64,000 bases of DNA from Paracoccus sp. JM45 (GTDB taxonomy: Bacteria; Pseudomonadota; Alphaproteobacteria; Rhodobacterales; Rhodobacteraceae): the NCBI RefSeq assembly GCF_003590715.1, contig NZ_QQVY01000001.1, forward strand, positions 558,001 to 622,000, in the 5' to 3' direction. Each line of letters opens with the position of its first letter. Within the stretch, counting starts at the first letter, position 1. The position numbers and the translations under genes were made by a program. Under the pieces are notes generated by a model. It saw only the letters and a list, made by a program, of their open reading frames with translations, did no database searches and was not told the DNA's origin. Positions 26,771 through 35,721 of this stretch are shown here, piece by piece.

Positions 26771-28630
26771 TTAGCGCCGCAGCGCACCGGCATCGCGCAG
26801 GGCTTGGGCCTTATCTGCATCATACCACCAGAAATCCATTTCCCCCAAAGCATAGGGCGGCAGGTTTTCAGGGCGGCCGAACTGGTCGTAATAGGCAACA
26901 AGGTTCGTGGCGTTATACCATTGCGGCACCCAGAAATGCAGGCTGCGCAGCGCGCGGTCCAGCGCGTGGACGCGGGTGTTCAGCTCATCCTGCGTGGTTG
27001 CCGCCTCGACCTGTGTGATCAGCGCGTCAACGGCAGGATTTGCAAGCCCCATCGGGTTGAAGACATCATTCACATTGGCGGACCCGAAGGCCTGTTGCAG
27101 ACCCGCGCCCGGAATTTCAGGCTGGCCCAGATGGTCGCTGATCACGTCGAAATCGAAACTGCGGGCGCGTGTTTCATATTCGGCGTTATCGACGCGGCTG
27201 TTGCGGGCATCGATACCAAGGGCGCGCAGGTTTTCGACAAAGGGGTTGATGACGCGGTCAAAGGTCTGGCTGTCGTTCAGTATTTCAAGCGTCAGAACCT
27301 GACCGTCGGCGTTGCGGCGCAAACCGTCGCTGCCGGTTTCCCAACCTGCCTCGTTCAGCAAGGCCGCCGCTTTGCGCAGGTTCCCGCGGTCCGTCTGGCG
27401 TTCGCCGCTGACGGGGGCGGTGGCGACCTCATCCGTCAGGATGCCGTCGGGCAGATCGGCCGCCAGCGGTTCCAGCAGGGCCAGTTCCCCGTCCGAAGGG
27501 GTGCCCGTCGCCTCTAGGTCACTGTTTTCCCAAAAGCTGTCGACGCGGTTATACAGGCCGTAAAACAGCGCTGTGTTCGACCATTCAAAGTTGAACATCA
27601 GTCCGATCGCCTCGCGGACGTGGACATCCTGAAACTGCGGGCGGCGCAGGTTCAGGACCCATGCCTGACCGGATGCGACATTGCCGTCGGGCAGGGTTTC
27701 CTGTTTCACCCAGCCTTTTTGCATAGCGGGAAAATCATAGCGGTTCGCCCAGATGATGCTGCTGACCTCGCGCCGGAAGGTGTATTCACCGGCCTTGAAC
27801 GCCTCGAACGCGGCATCGTAATCCGAAAAATATTCATAGCGCAGCTTGTCGAAATTATGCCGCCCCTTGTTGATGGGCAGATCAGCCCCCCAGTAATCGG
27901 GATCACGGCGGAAAGTGACATTGCGGTTCAGATCGGCGCTGTCAAAAACATAAGGCCCCGACCCGACCAGCGGCACCTGCATCGTCTGTTCCAGATCGCG
28001 ATCGTTCGCCTGAAAATCGGCGCGGCTGAAGATCGGCAGACCGCCGACCGACTGGATCACATCGCGGCGCGGATAATCAGGGGTAAAGGTGAACTTGATG
28101 CGGTGTTCATCCAGCACTTCGGCCTTGGCGACCTGTTGCTTGATGATCACACGAAAACTGGAAAGTCCCTTGTCGCGCAAAGTCTCATAGCTGAATAAAA
28201 CATCATCAGCGGTCAGCGGCGTGCCATCGCTGAAATGCGCTTCGGGGCGCAGGTTGAAGATCACCCAGTCGCGGTTTTCGGGATATTCAAGGGTTTCGCA
28301 GATCAGGCAGTAGGCGGCGCCGACCTCATCCGCCGGTGCCTCGAGAATCGATTCCAGCATCACCGTGGACAAAGCCGCCGCACGTCCGCGAAAGGTATAG
28401 GGGTTATAATTGTCGAACCCCATCGAGTTCGGGATCGATTGCGACATCTCTCCGCCTTTGGGGGCGTCGGGGTTCACATAGGGCAGATAGTCGAAATCGG
28501 CAGGCAGCGCCAGATCGCCGAAGATAGAGACACCATGCGTGCGCGTCACATCCTGCGCGTCCTGCGCCATTGCGGCCTGTGTCAGGGTCAGACCGGCAAG
28601 GCATGTGGCAAGCAGGGCAGTGCGGCGCAT
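26771..28630 (-). CDS. yejA: Peptide ABC transporter periplasmic binding protein (YejA-like)
   Basis: A 619-residue SBP family 5 protein with a Sec signal peptide (MRRTALLATCLAGLTLTQAAMA, cleavage near residue 22). It has the early YejA motif THGVSIFGDLALPADFDYL and a large dipeptide-binding lobe (about 90-520) ending near LPPYALGEMDFWWYD. It captures peptides or peptide-nucleotides for YejBEF. AAGGAG sits 12 bases before the ATG. It heads the yejABEF operon, which continues through a glycosyltransferase to cysS. Confidence 0.92.
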   Translation of the reverse strand: MRRTALLATCLAGLTLTQAAMAQDAQDVTRTHGVSIFGDLALPADFDYLPYVNPDAPKGGEMSQSIPNSMGFDNYNPYTFRGRAAALSTVMLESILEAPADEVGAAYCLICETLEYPENRDWVIFNLRPEAHFSDGTPLTADDVLFSYETLRDKGLSSFRVIIKQQVAKAEVLDEHRIKFTFTPDYPRRDVIQSVGGLPIFSRADFQANDRDLEQTMQVPLVGSGPYVFDSADLNRNVTFRRDPDYWGADLPINKGRHNFDKLRYEYFSDYDAAFEAFKAGEYTFRREVSSIIWANRYDFPAMQKGWVKQETLPDGNVASGQAWVLNLRRPQFQDVHVREAIGLMFNFEWSNTALFYGLYNRVDSFWENSDLEATGTPSDGELALLEPLAADLPDGILTDEVATAPVSGERQTDRGNLRKAAALLNEAGWETGSDGLRRNADGQVLTLEILNDSQTFDRVINPFVENLRALGIDARNSRVDNAEYETRARSFDFDVISDHLGQPEIPGAGLQQAFGSANVNDVFNPMGLANPAVDALITQVEAATTQDELNTRVHALDRALRSLHFWVPQWYNATNLVAYYDQFGRPENLPPYALGEMDFWWYDADKAQALRDAGALRR

Positions 28631-28728
28631 GGGGCAGGCTCCTTGAAAACGTTGGACAAGGCTAGGCCAGTCAAAGGTCGCCCTTCAAGCCGCGTTTTCG
28701 TGAACAGCAGGGAACTGCCATGAAAAAA

Positions 28729-28751
28729 GGCGCGACCATTCCGGTCGCGCC
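28729..28751 (-). terminator. Rho-independent terminator of the cytochrome c552 gene
   Basis: Read on the minus strand, a perfect 9-bp stem (GGCGCGACC with GGTCGCGCC, loop GGAAT) is followed at once by TTTTTT. It lies about 30 bases after the cytochrome stop and separates it from yejA. Confidence 0.85.
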
Positions 28752-28781
28752 CCTGTTCCTGCCGCCGGCGTGATCAGGCGA

Positions 28782-29324
28782 TCACGACTGGCTTTCGATA
28801 TAGGCGATCACATTTGCACGGTCTTCGGGCTTTTTCAGACCACCAAAGGACATTGCGGTGCCTGGCACAACACCGCGCGGGTTTTCGATGAAATGCTGGA
28901 TGGCCTCGGCGTCCCAGACCGGCACTTCGCCGGCATGGTCGGACATCGCACCGCTGTAATTGAAACCGGCAATGCTGGCGACATCGCGACCGACAACACC
29001 ATTCAGATGCGGGCCTACGCCATCGCTGCCGTCCAGCGCGTGACAGGCACGGCACTTGGCCCATTGCTTTTCACCGGCAGCCACATCGGCATTGGCCATC
29101 AGGGCACCGAAATCGATTTCTTCTTCCACAACTTCGCCGCCTTCGGCGCTTTCGGGAACGTCGATGGTATAGGCCTGCGCCAGTTCTTCTTCGCCATGAC
29201 CACCGCCATGCCCCGCAGGTCCGACATGGAACAGCGCGCTGGCACCCCAGTTTGCAAGCATCAGAAACAGCAGCGCGCCGATAAGGGCGCCGGCTGCCTT
29301 GGTCAGCGTCATGGTGTTGAACAT
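28782..29324 (-). CDS. cycM: Membrane-anchored cytochrome c552 (CycM type)
   Basis: A 180-residue cytochrome with an uncleaved N-terminal anchor (about 8-31), an acidic histidine/glycine-rich linker, and one class I c-type heme domain. The heme motif is CRACH (91-95) and the methionine ligand is in GTAMSF (Met about 158). The layout closely matches CycM of Paracoccus, which passes electrons from the bc1 complex to the aa3 oxidase. The ATG at 29324 ([12 protein letters not shown]) is chosen by family length; a start 45 bases upstream is possible. A strong terminator follows. Confidence 0.9.
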   Translation of the reverse strand: MFNTMTLTKAAGALIGALLFLMLANWGASALFHVGPAGHGGGHGEEELAQAYTIDVPESAEGGEVVEEEIDFGALMANADVAAGEKQWAKCRACHALDGSDGVGPHLNGVVGRDVASIAGFNYSGAMSDHAGEVPVWDAEAIQHFIENPRGVVPGTAMSFGGLKKPEDRANVIAYIESQS

Positions 29325-29447
29325 CGCGTGCGGTCCCCGCCTTGGTAAGCTCGTCAATTCGTCGGACATCTATCCGCTTTCGCTTTATGTGATCAAGGTA
29401 TAGTTACCGATGCACATTTAATTTCTTGGACAATCGGGGGCCTTGCC

Positions 29448-30305
29448 ATGACCACGAATCGCATCGCCTTTCAGGGAGAGCTTGGCGCATACAGCCACGA
29501 AGCATGCCGCACAGCCCGACCCGACATGGAGGCCCTGCCCTGCCGCACCTTCGAGGATGTGATCGAAGCCGTCCGCAGCGGTCAGGCCGATCTGGCCATG
29601 CTGCCGGTGGAAAATTCGACCTATGGCAGGGTGGCCGATATCCATCACCTGCTGCCTGAATCGGGTCTGAAGATCATCGACGAGGCTTTTGTCCGCGTCC
29701 ACATCAGCCTGCTGGCCCTGCCCGGCACACCGCTGTCCGACATCCGCGACGCCATGAGCCACACGGTTCTGCTGGGCCAGTGCCGCGGCTTTATGCGCGA
29801 CCACAATATCCGCGCGATCACCGGTGCCGATACTGCCGGTTCTGCCAAAGAAGTTGCTGAACGCGGCATTCCGTCGCTGGCCGCCCTTGCGGCACCATTG
29901 GCCGGTGAAATCTACGGGTTGGAGCGTCTGGCCGATGAAATCGAGGATCGCCAGAACAATACCACCCGCTTTCTGATCATGTCGCGTCAGGCCGATGTCA
30001 GCCGCCGCGCCGACCAGATGCTGACCAGCTTCGTCTTCCGCGTCCGCAACATTCCAGCGGCGCTGTATAAGACGATGGGTGGTTTTGCGACGAATGGGGT
30101 CAACATGACCAAGCTGGAAAGCTATATGGTAGATGGCGTCTTCACCGCCACGCAATTCTATGCCGATATCGAGGGCCACCCCGGAGACGAAAACGTCAAA
30201 CGCGCGATGGACGAACTGGGGTATTTCACATCATCGCTGGATATTCTGGGCGTTTACCCCGCCGATCCGCTGCGCGAGGCGCAGCGTCAGGAAGGCATTT
30301 CCTGA
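29448..30305 (+). CDS. pheA: Prephenate dehydratase
   Basis: A 285-residue stand-alone enzyme converting prephenate to phenylpyruvate for phenylalanine synthesis. The catalytic half carries RIAFQGELGAYSHEAC and the TTRF motif (172-175). The C-terminal ACT domain (about 193-270) holds ESYMVDGVFTATQFYADI and gives phenylalanine feedback control. No chorismate mutase domain is fused. It diverges from cycM, and its TGA stop lies in a palindrome shared with the convergent SRPBCC gene. Confidence 0.95.
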   Translation: MTTNRIAFQGELGAYSHEACRTARPDMEALPCRTFEDVIEAVRSGQADLAMLPVENSTYGRVADIHHLLPESGLKIIDEAFVRVHISLLALPGTPLSDIRDAMSHTVLLGQCRGFMRDHNIRAITGADTAGSAKEVAERGIPSLAALAAPLAGEIYGLERLADEIEDRQNNTTRFLIMSRQADVSRRADQMLTSFVFRVRNIPAALYKTMGGFATNGVNMTKLESYMVDGVFTATQFYADIEGHPGDENVKRAMDELGYFTSSLDILGVYPADPLREAQRQEGIS

Positions 30306-30315
30306 TCCGGATCAG
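30302..30315. terminator. Palindrome covering both convergent stop codons (pheA and SRPBCC gene)
   Basis: CTGATCCGGATCAG is a perfect 14-bp palindrome. It contains the pheA TGA (30303-30305) and, on the other strand, the TGA of the SRPBCC gene (30312-30314). It may help separate converging transcripts, but the stem is short and no T-run follows. Confidence 0.35.
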
Positions 30316-30770
30316 CTGTAGCGGTTGCGCATCTGGCTGACGAATTCTTCAACCCTGCGCTGGAAACGACGGTCAAGCTGGCTTTTGCCCAGCTTGGCTG
30401 TCTGCAACATCAGACGGGCCTTCATATTGCGCGGCTTTATTTCGGCCTCGAAGATCAGGCGTGATTTGATCCGGCTAAGGGCCACCACCGTCGCATTGAT
30501 GGTAAGATCCAGCGCATTCGAACGCCCCGCCATGGTCATCTGTTCGGGCCGGTCAAATTTGACGACAGCCAGACGCATTTCGCGAGGCTTGCCACGCCAG
30601 TCAAACCCCACGTTCCATCCCATCGTCATGCCGGGTTCTTTCGACGGGTCAATTCGCGACACAGTTGCGCCCCGACCGATCAGCATACGCTCAAGGGCAT
30701 CGAAATCACCGATCGCTTCGAAAAGCCCCTCGGCAGAAAGGTCGGTATCTATCCGCGTCGAAAACTTCAT
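30312..30770 (-). CDS. SRPBCC family protein (polyketide cyclase/START-like)
   Basis: A 152-residue single-domain SRPBCC (START/Bet v 1-like) protein. It begins MKFSTRIDTDLSAEGLFEAIGDF, the usual first strand and helix of the fold, and ends in a basic C-terminal helix (LDRRFQRRVEEF). Such proteins form a hydrophobic cavity for lipids or polyketides. There is no signal peptide or catalytic motif. The ATG at 30770 is chosen; the frame extends upstream without a ribosome site. Ligand and role are unknown. Confidence 0.75.
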   Translation of the reverse strand: MKFSTRIDTDLSAEGLFEAIGDFDALERMLIGRGATVSRIDPSKEPGMTMGWNVGFDWRGKPREMRLAVVKFDRPEQMTMAGRSNALDLTINATVVALSRIKSRLIFEAEIKPRNMKARLMLQTAKLGKSQLDRRFQRRVEEFVSQMRNRYS

Positions 30771-31090
30771 CTTAACAACCCACTGACACTGTCGGACTGT
30801 CAAGCAACACAGTCCCAACCCTTGGCTGATAGTCCAGATCCGGACCCTGTTTCAACCAACTCATGACGACGACATCAAAAGTCGTGGCCTATTTGCCCCA
30901 ATTCCTAAGGGTAATATTGCCTGCGCCAAAATACCGGCTAACAGTGGTGATCTGTGAACCAGAATGAACATCATACCTGCCAATGCAACTGTTGATTGCA
31001 TCAATTTAGCTGAATGCATTCGCAAACAAGCCCATTTTCAGAATCGCGAAATGACCTGCATGATATTTAACGGCCCGCACCCCAGACCAG
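30771..31090. promoter_or_regulatory. 320-base divergent intergenic region
   Basis: The region lies between the SRPBCC gene and the CpdB-like gene and should hold both promoters. TTGAT-TGC-ATCAA (30992-31004) is a 5-bp inverted repeat that could be an operator. Composition is AT-richer than the flanking genes. I see no RNA gene, no convincing -35/-10 pair and no open frame of note. Confidence 0.4.
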
Positions 31091-32959
31091 ATGCCTGACG
31101 GGATCGGCTCAACCATACCGTGCCGCGGCGCTTTGACCGGCGTCCGGTTGCAGTTGCGTATTCTGGCGACAAGCGATCTGCACATGCATTTTTTGCCGCA
31201 TGACTATTTGTCGAACCGTCCATCCGATCATATGGGACTGGCGCGGCTTGCCAGTCTGATCCAGAAAAAGCGGTCCGAAGTGGCAACATCCCTGTTGCTG
31301 GACAATGGTGATTTCCTGCAGGGCACCCCCATGGGTGATGTTGCGGCCCGTGATCCAGGACTGCGTGGGGCGCATCCTGCCATCGCGGCGATGAATGCCT
31401 TGGCGTATGACGCGGTTGCTTTGGGAAACCACGATTTCAACTTCGGCCTGTCCGCGCTGCGGCGCATCATCGCGCAGGCACGCTTTCCGGTGCTTGCCGC
31501 TAATCTTCAAATAACCCGAGGGCGGGATTTCCTGCGCCACGCCATTCTTTTGCGCGATGTCCCCGATCAGACCGGACAGATGCACCACCTTCGAATTGGC
31601 GTCATCGGTTTTCTGCCCCCCCAGACCGAGGAGTGGGATCAGGATCTGCGCCCCTTCATGCGCAGTCATGATATTATCCAAACCGCAGACCGCCTTGTGC
31701 CCGAATTGCAGGCAGAGGGGCCCGATTTGGTCATCGCGCTGGCCCATAGCGGCATCGGCAGTGCCATTGCGACCCCGCGAATGGAACATGCGGCAACGGC
31801 GCTGGCATCAGTTGCGGGAATTGATGTGGTGATTGCGGGGCACACGCATCAGGTCTTTCCCGGCACCGGCTGGCCGGATGAGACCGGCGTCGATGCAACG
31901 CGGGGCACGCTTCTGGGAAAGCCTGCGGTGATGCCCGGCTATGCCGGATCGCACCTTGGCATCATCGACCTGCATCTGCGCCTTGATGCAAAAGGACAGA
32001 TCGCGATCGACAGCTTTCGGGTTTGCTGTGAACAGGTTGGCACCGGAACGCCCAGCTTGCCTCTTGTTACGCAACCAGTGGCCAAGGCCCATCACATCAC
32101 CCTGCGCCAGCTTTCCACGCGAATCGGACGGACCAAGACGCCGTTGAACAGCCATTTTTCCTTCATCGGACATGACAGCGGGCTGCGCTTGGTAAATATG
32201 GCGCAGCGCTGGCATATCCGCCAAAGGCTGGCGGGGACAGCATTGGCCGGTCTGCCGGTGCTTTCGGCCAGTGCCCCCTATCGTGCAGGCGGGCGCGGGG
32301 GGCCGGAGGCCTACACGGATGTGCCCGCCGGTCGGTTGAACATGCGGCATCTGGCCGATCTTTACACCTTTCCGAACCGCATCACCGCCATCTGCATCAC
32401 CGGCGCACAACTGCGCGGCTGGCTGGAACGATCTGCCAGCATGTTCAATCATATTGCCACAGGCGCACGGGATGCGCCTTTGTTGGATCCACAATTTCCA
32501 GCCTATAATTTTGATGTGATCGACGGGGTGACATGGTGCATCGACCTTGGCCAACCGCCACGCTTTCACCCCGATGGCCGCATGGCCCATGCTGCATCGA
32601 CCCGCATCACCGGCCTGTGCTGGCGTGGACGGCCCGTCACCGATACCGACAGCTTTATTCTGGCGACCAATTCCTATCGTCTGGCCAGCTGCGGCCTGTT
32701 CAGCCCTCTGGTGTGCGGAAACAAAATCGTGCTGGACCGCGATGCCCTTAGCCTTGATGTCCTGCGCCGCTATATCCGCCGACGCCGCACGGTGGAATTG
32801 CCGCAAACGCCCGACTGGCGATTCGTTCCGATGGCGAACACCACGGTCCTGTTTCCCACCGCGCCTGTGGCCCTGACACGTCCGCTGCCCTGCCCCGGAC
32901 GCCTTGAAAACGCCGGTATGGATGACGACGGTTTCGCAGTGATGCGGCTTTCTTTGTAA
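31091..32959 (+). CDS. CpdB-like 2',3'-cyclic nucleotide phosphodiesterase/nucleotidase
   Basis: A 622-residue two-domain enzyme of the 5'-nucleotidase family. The metallophosphatase half has TSDLHMHF (Asp about 29, His about 31), DNGDFLQG, GNHDFNFG, LAHSGIG and AGHTHQ, which bind two metals. The C-terminal substrate-binding half includes SASAPYRAGGRGG and AYNFDVIDGV. Family members cleave 2',3'-cyclic nucleotides and 3'-nucleotides. Unlike E. coli CpdB it has no signal peptide, so it may act in the cytoplasm, or the true start may differ. Ribosome-site quality is poor. Confidence 0.83.
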   Translation: MPDGIGSTIPCRGALTGVRLQLRILATSDLHMHFLPHDYLSNRPSDHMGLARLASLIQKKRSEVATSLLLDNGDFLQGTPMGDVAARDPGLRGAHPAIAAMNALAYDAVALGNHDFNFGLSALRRIIAQARFPVLAANLQITRGRDFLRHAILLRDVPDQTGQMHHLRIGVIGFLPPQTEEWDQDLRPFMRSHDIIQTADRLVPELQAEGPDLVIALAHSGIGSAIATPRMEHAATALASVAGIDVVIAGHTHQVFPGTGWPDETGVDATRGTLLGKPAVMPGYAGSHLGIIDLHLRLDAKGQIAIDSFRVCCEQVGTGTPSLPLVTQPVAKAHHITLRQLSTRIGRTKTPLNSHFSFIGHDSGLRLVNMAQRWHIRQRLAGTALAGLPVLSASAPYRAGGRGGPEAYTDVPAGRLNMRHLADLYTFPNRITAICITGAQLRGWLERSASMFNHIATGARDAPLLDPQFPAYNFDVIDGVTWCIDLGQPPRFHPDGRMAHAASTRITGLCWRGRPVTDTDSFILATNSYRLASCGLFSPLVCGNKIVLDRDALSLDVLRRYIRRRRTVELPQTPDWRFVPMANTTVLFPTAPVALTRPLPCPGRLENAGMDDDGFAVMRLSL

Positions 32960-32974
32960 GCATGCCGGACGGGC

Positions 32975-33002
32975 TTGCATCCCCGCGGCGGTTTGACTAT
33001 CT
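32975..33002 (+). promoter_or_regulatory. Candidate promoter of the SRP RNA gene
   Basis: TTGCAT (32975-32980) and CTATCT (32997-33002) are 16 bases apart. The implied start near 33009-33011 agrees with the first paired base of the SRP RNA fold. Confidence 0.5.
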
Positions 33003-33010
33003 ACCGCCCC

Positions 33011-33104
33011 GAGAGGTTGGCGCGGGCAGATGTCCCGCCAAATCGGTCAGGTCCGGAAGGAAGCAGCCGTAACGGGATCCGTTTGGGTCGCTGTCCAGCC
33101 TCTC
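33011..33104 (+). ncRNA. ffs: Signal recognition particle 4.5S RNA
   Basis: A roughly 94-base RNA with the invariant domain IV core: GGTCAGGTCCGGAAGG then AAGCAGCC (33045-33068), which binds Ffh. The ends pair as GAGAGG with CCTCTC, giving the single-hairpin small SRP RNA form of proteobacteria. It is followed by a T-rich stretch (CCCTTTTCTCTTTTT) that acts as terminator. It is flanked by the CpdB-like and HAD phosphatase genes. Confidence 0.93.
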
Positions 33105-33120
33105 ACCCTTTTCTCTTTTT
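33105..33120 (+). terminator. T-rich terminator of SRP RNA
   Basis: The closing stem of the RNA (GAGAGG/CCTCTC) runs directly into ACCCTTTTCTCTTTTT, giving a hairpin plus T-tract. Confidence 0.6.
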
Positions 33121-33212
33121 CCATGTGATGCAGTGCTGTCATGTCGCCATGCGACTTGTGACATCCGCATCCTGCCCCCATGTTGGCGGCTGGCATGATG
33201 AAAGGACCAACC

Positions 33213-33872
33213 ATGACGCAACCCCGCTTCGACGCCGTGATCTTCGATCTGGACGGAACGCTGCTGGCAACCGAACAGATGGGCATCGAAACGCAAGAGG
33301 CTGCGTTGCACCGGATGGGTCGCACGGCCCCCGAAGGGTTGCTGGCATCATTGGTGGGGATGGATGAACCATCGGCCCGCATCATCCTGCGCGATCACAT
33401 CGGGGCGGATTTCGATTTCGACCATCTGGACCGCCTGTGGGCCGAAGCCTTGGTTGAACGTCGCGACCGCGACGGCATTCCCTTGCGGCCCTGCGTTGCC
33501 GAACTGATTGCCGCCCTGCGCGAAATGGATATGCCCTTCGCCATCGCCACTTCCAGCACCGGTGATCAGGCCCGTGAAAAGCTGGCCGCCGCCGGTCTGA
33601 CAGAAACCTTCGACATCGTTGTCACCCGCAGCGATGTCCCCGACCCAAAGCCTGCGCCCGACGTTTATCTGCTGGCCGCCAAACGCCTTGGCATCGACCC
33701 GACCCGCTGTCTGGCCTTCGAGGACAGCGACATCGGCGCCCGTGCGGCACGCACCGCAGGTATGGTTGTGGTGCAGGTGCCCGATATGACGCCGCTGTCG
33801 GGGGATCATGCCGATCTGATGGCACCTGATCTGATGACAGGCGCACGTGGCATCGGATTGCTGGCTGCATAA
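33213..33872 (+). CDS. HAD superfamily phosphatase (subfamily IA)
   Basis: A 219-residue haloacid dehalogenase-type phosphatase. Motif I is FDLDGTLL (Asp12 nucleophile, Asp14), motif II is in IATSST, motif III is Lys in DPKPAPDVY, and motif IV is FEDSDIGARAA. A helical cap lies at about residues 20-85. It resembles beta-phosphoglucomutase or phosphoglycolate phosphatase-like enzymes, but the substrate is undetermined. AAAGGA precedes the ATG at 33213. It sits between ffs and dnaX on the same strand. Confidence 0.87.
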   Translation: MTQPRFDAVIFDLDGTLLATEQMGIETQEAALHRMGRTAPEGLLASLVGMDEPSARIILRDHIGADFDFDHLDRLWAEALVERRDRDGIPLRPCVAELIAALREMDMPFAIATSSTGDQAREKLAAAGLTETFDIVVTRSDVPDPKPAPDVYLLAAKRLGIDPTRCLAFEDSDIGARAARTAGMVVVQVPDMTPLSGDHADLMAPDLMTGARGIGLLAA

Positions 33873-33933
33873 GCCGATCCGGTTGTGGCAGATTGGCCGC
33901 GCCGCTAAGGTGGCGCGACCACCCGGGGGATCA

Positions 33934-35718
33934 ATGACCGACACGACAAATGCATATCAGGTTCTGGCCCGCAAATACCGGCCTGAAACGTTCGCCGATC
34001 TTGTCGGTCAGGACGCGATGGTGCGTACGCTGAAGAACGCCTTTGCTGCCGACCGCATCGCGCAGGCCTTCATTATGACGGGGATTCGCGGGACCGGTAA
34101 GACCACCACCGCCCGAATCATCGCCAAGGGCATGAACTGCATCGGTCCAGACGGCGAAGGCGGCCCCACGACCGAACCCTGCGGCACCTGCGAACATTGC
34201 GTGGCCATCAGCGAAGGCCGACATGTCGATGTGATGGAAATGGACGCCGCATCCCGCACCGGCGTCGGCGACATCCGCGAGATCATCGAATCGGTCCATT
34301 ACCGCGCGGCCTCGGCCCGCTATAAGATCTACATCATCGATGAGGTTCACATGCTGTCCACCAGCGCGTTCAACGCGCTGCTGAAGACGCTGGAAGAACC
34401 GCCCCCCCATGTGAAATTCATTTTCGCCACTACCGAGATTCGCAAGGTTCCGGTCACGGTCCTGTCGCGCTGTCAGCGATTCGACCTGCGCCGGATCGAG
34501 CCCGAGGTGATGATCGATCTGCTGAAACGCATCGCAGGCGCGGAAAACGCCCGGATCAACGACGATGCGCTGGCGCTGATCACCCGTGCCGCCGAAGGGT
34601 CCGCCCGTGACGCGACCAGCCTGCTGGACCAGTCTATCAGCCATGGCGCGGGCGAAACCACTGCCGATCAGGTCCGTGCCATGCTGGGCCTTGCCGACCG
34701 TGGCCGCGTGATCGACCTGTTCCAGATGATCCTGCGCGGCGATGCGGCGGGTGCCTTGACCGAACTGCAATCGCAATATGCCGACGGGGCCGATCCGGTC
34801 GCCGTGCTGCGCGATCTGGCGGAAATCACGCACTGGATCTCGGTCGTGAAAATCACGCCGGATGCGCTGGATGATCCGACCATTTCGCCTGATGAACGCA
34901 CGCGCGGCAAAGAACTGTCGGAAAGCCTGCCGATGCGGGTCCTGTCGCGGATGTGGCAGATGCTGCTGAAAGCGCTGGAGGAGGTTTCCGCCGCCCCGAA
35001 CGCCATGATGGCGGCGGAAATGGCGGTCATCCGCCTGACCCATGTCGCCGACCTGCCCGACCCCGAGGCGCTGATCCGCCGCGTCCAGCAGGCCCAGAAT
35101 GCCGGTGAATTCGCCCGTGGCCCCGCCGTTCAGGGACAGGTGCCCGACCACGCCCCGCAGGCGATGCGTCGCGCGCGACCCGCGCCCGTGGTCCAGCCGT
35201 CTGGCGCGGCGACCGCACTGGCCGTGTCGCCCGACGTGCTGCAAGGCTATCCGGATTTCGAATCGGTTCTGGAGCTGATCCGCCGCATGCGCGATATGAC
35301 CCTGCTGGTGATGGTCGAACGCCATGTCGCGCTGGTGAAATACAGCCCCGGCCGGATCGAGTTTGAACCGCGCCTGAACCCGCCGCGCGAACTGGCGCAG
35401 CGTCTGGCCGAACGCCTGCGCGGCTGGACCGGCGGTCAGCGTTGGGCTGTGACCGTCACAAATTCCGGCGGCGCCCCCACTATCGCGGAAACCCGCGAGG
35501 CCGAGGCCCGCGCCGCCCGCGACCGCGCGCTGGCCCTGCCCATCGTTCAACAGGTCATGGCCGCCTTTCCGGGCGCGACCCTGACCAATATCACCCGCGC
35601 CGCCCCGCCCCCGACCGTTGTCGAGGATCTGGCGGAAGGCGCAGCAAATCCCCATGATGCAACCCAAGGCCCCGTGGCCGAAGTTGAAGAATGGGATCCA
35701 TTCGAGGATGAGGATTAA
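33934..35718 (+). CDS. dnaX: DNA polymerase III subunit gamma/tau
   Basis: A 594-residue clamp-loader ATPase. Walker A is GIRGTGKTT (50-58). Four zinc cysteines are present (69, 83, 86 and 89, in CGTCEHC and upstream), with DEVHMLS as Walker B and the conserved LEEPPPHVKFIFATTE. The C-terminal tau-like domain (about 450-560) should bind the polymerase and helicase. I see no A-rich slippery heptamer for a gamma frameshift, so tau may be the only product. GGGGGA lies 8 bases before the ATG. It begins dnaX-ybaB-recR. Confidence 0.95.
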   Translation: MTDTTNAYQVLARKYRPETFADLVGQDAMVRTLKNAFAADRIAQAFIMTGIRGTGKTTTARIIAKGMNCIGPDGEGGPTTEPCGTCEHCVAISEGRHVDVMEMDAASRTGVGDIREIIESVHYRAASARYKIYIIDEVHMLSTSAFNALLKTLEEPPPHVKFIFATTEIRKVPVTVLSRCQRFDLRRIEPEVMIDLLKRIAGAENARINDDALALITRAAEGSARDATSLLDQSISHGAGETTADQVRAMLGLADRGRVIDLFQMILRGDAAGALTELQSQYADGADPVAVLRDLAEITHWISVVKITPDALDDPTISPDERTRGKELSESLPMRVLSRMWQMLLKALEEVSAAPNAMMAAEMAVIRLTHVADLPDPEALIRRVQQAQNAGEFARGPAVQGQVPDHAPQAMRRARPAPVVQPSGAATALAVSPDVLQGYPDFESVLELIRRMRDMTLLVMVERHVALVKYSPGRIEFEPRLNPPRELAQRLAERLRGWTGGQRWAVTVTNSGGAPTIAETREAEARAARDRALALPIVQQVMAAFPGATLTNITRAAPPPTVVEDLAEGAANPHDATQGPVAEVEEWDPFEDED

Positions 35719-35721
35719 GTT

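Noticed and set aside
25856..27517. 553-codon plus-strand frame opposite yejB and yejA
   Set aside because: Shadow of the YejB/YejA genes, rich in Gln, Arg and His, with no family match.
34395..34410. C-run in dnaX (around CCG CCC CCC CAT) as a frameshift site
   Set aside because: It encodes the conserved EPPPH segment in the AAA+ core, far from where a gamma product would end.
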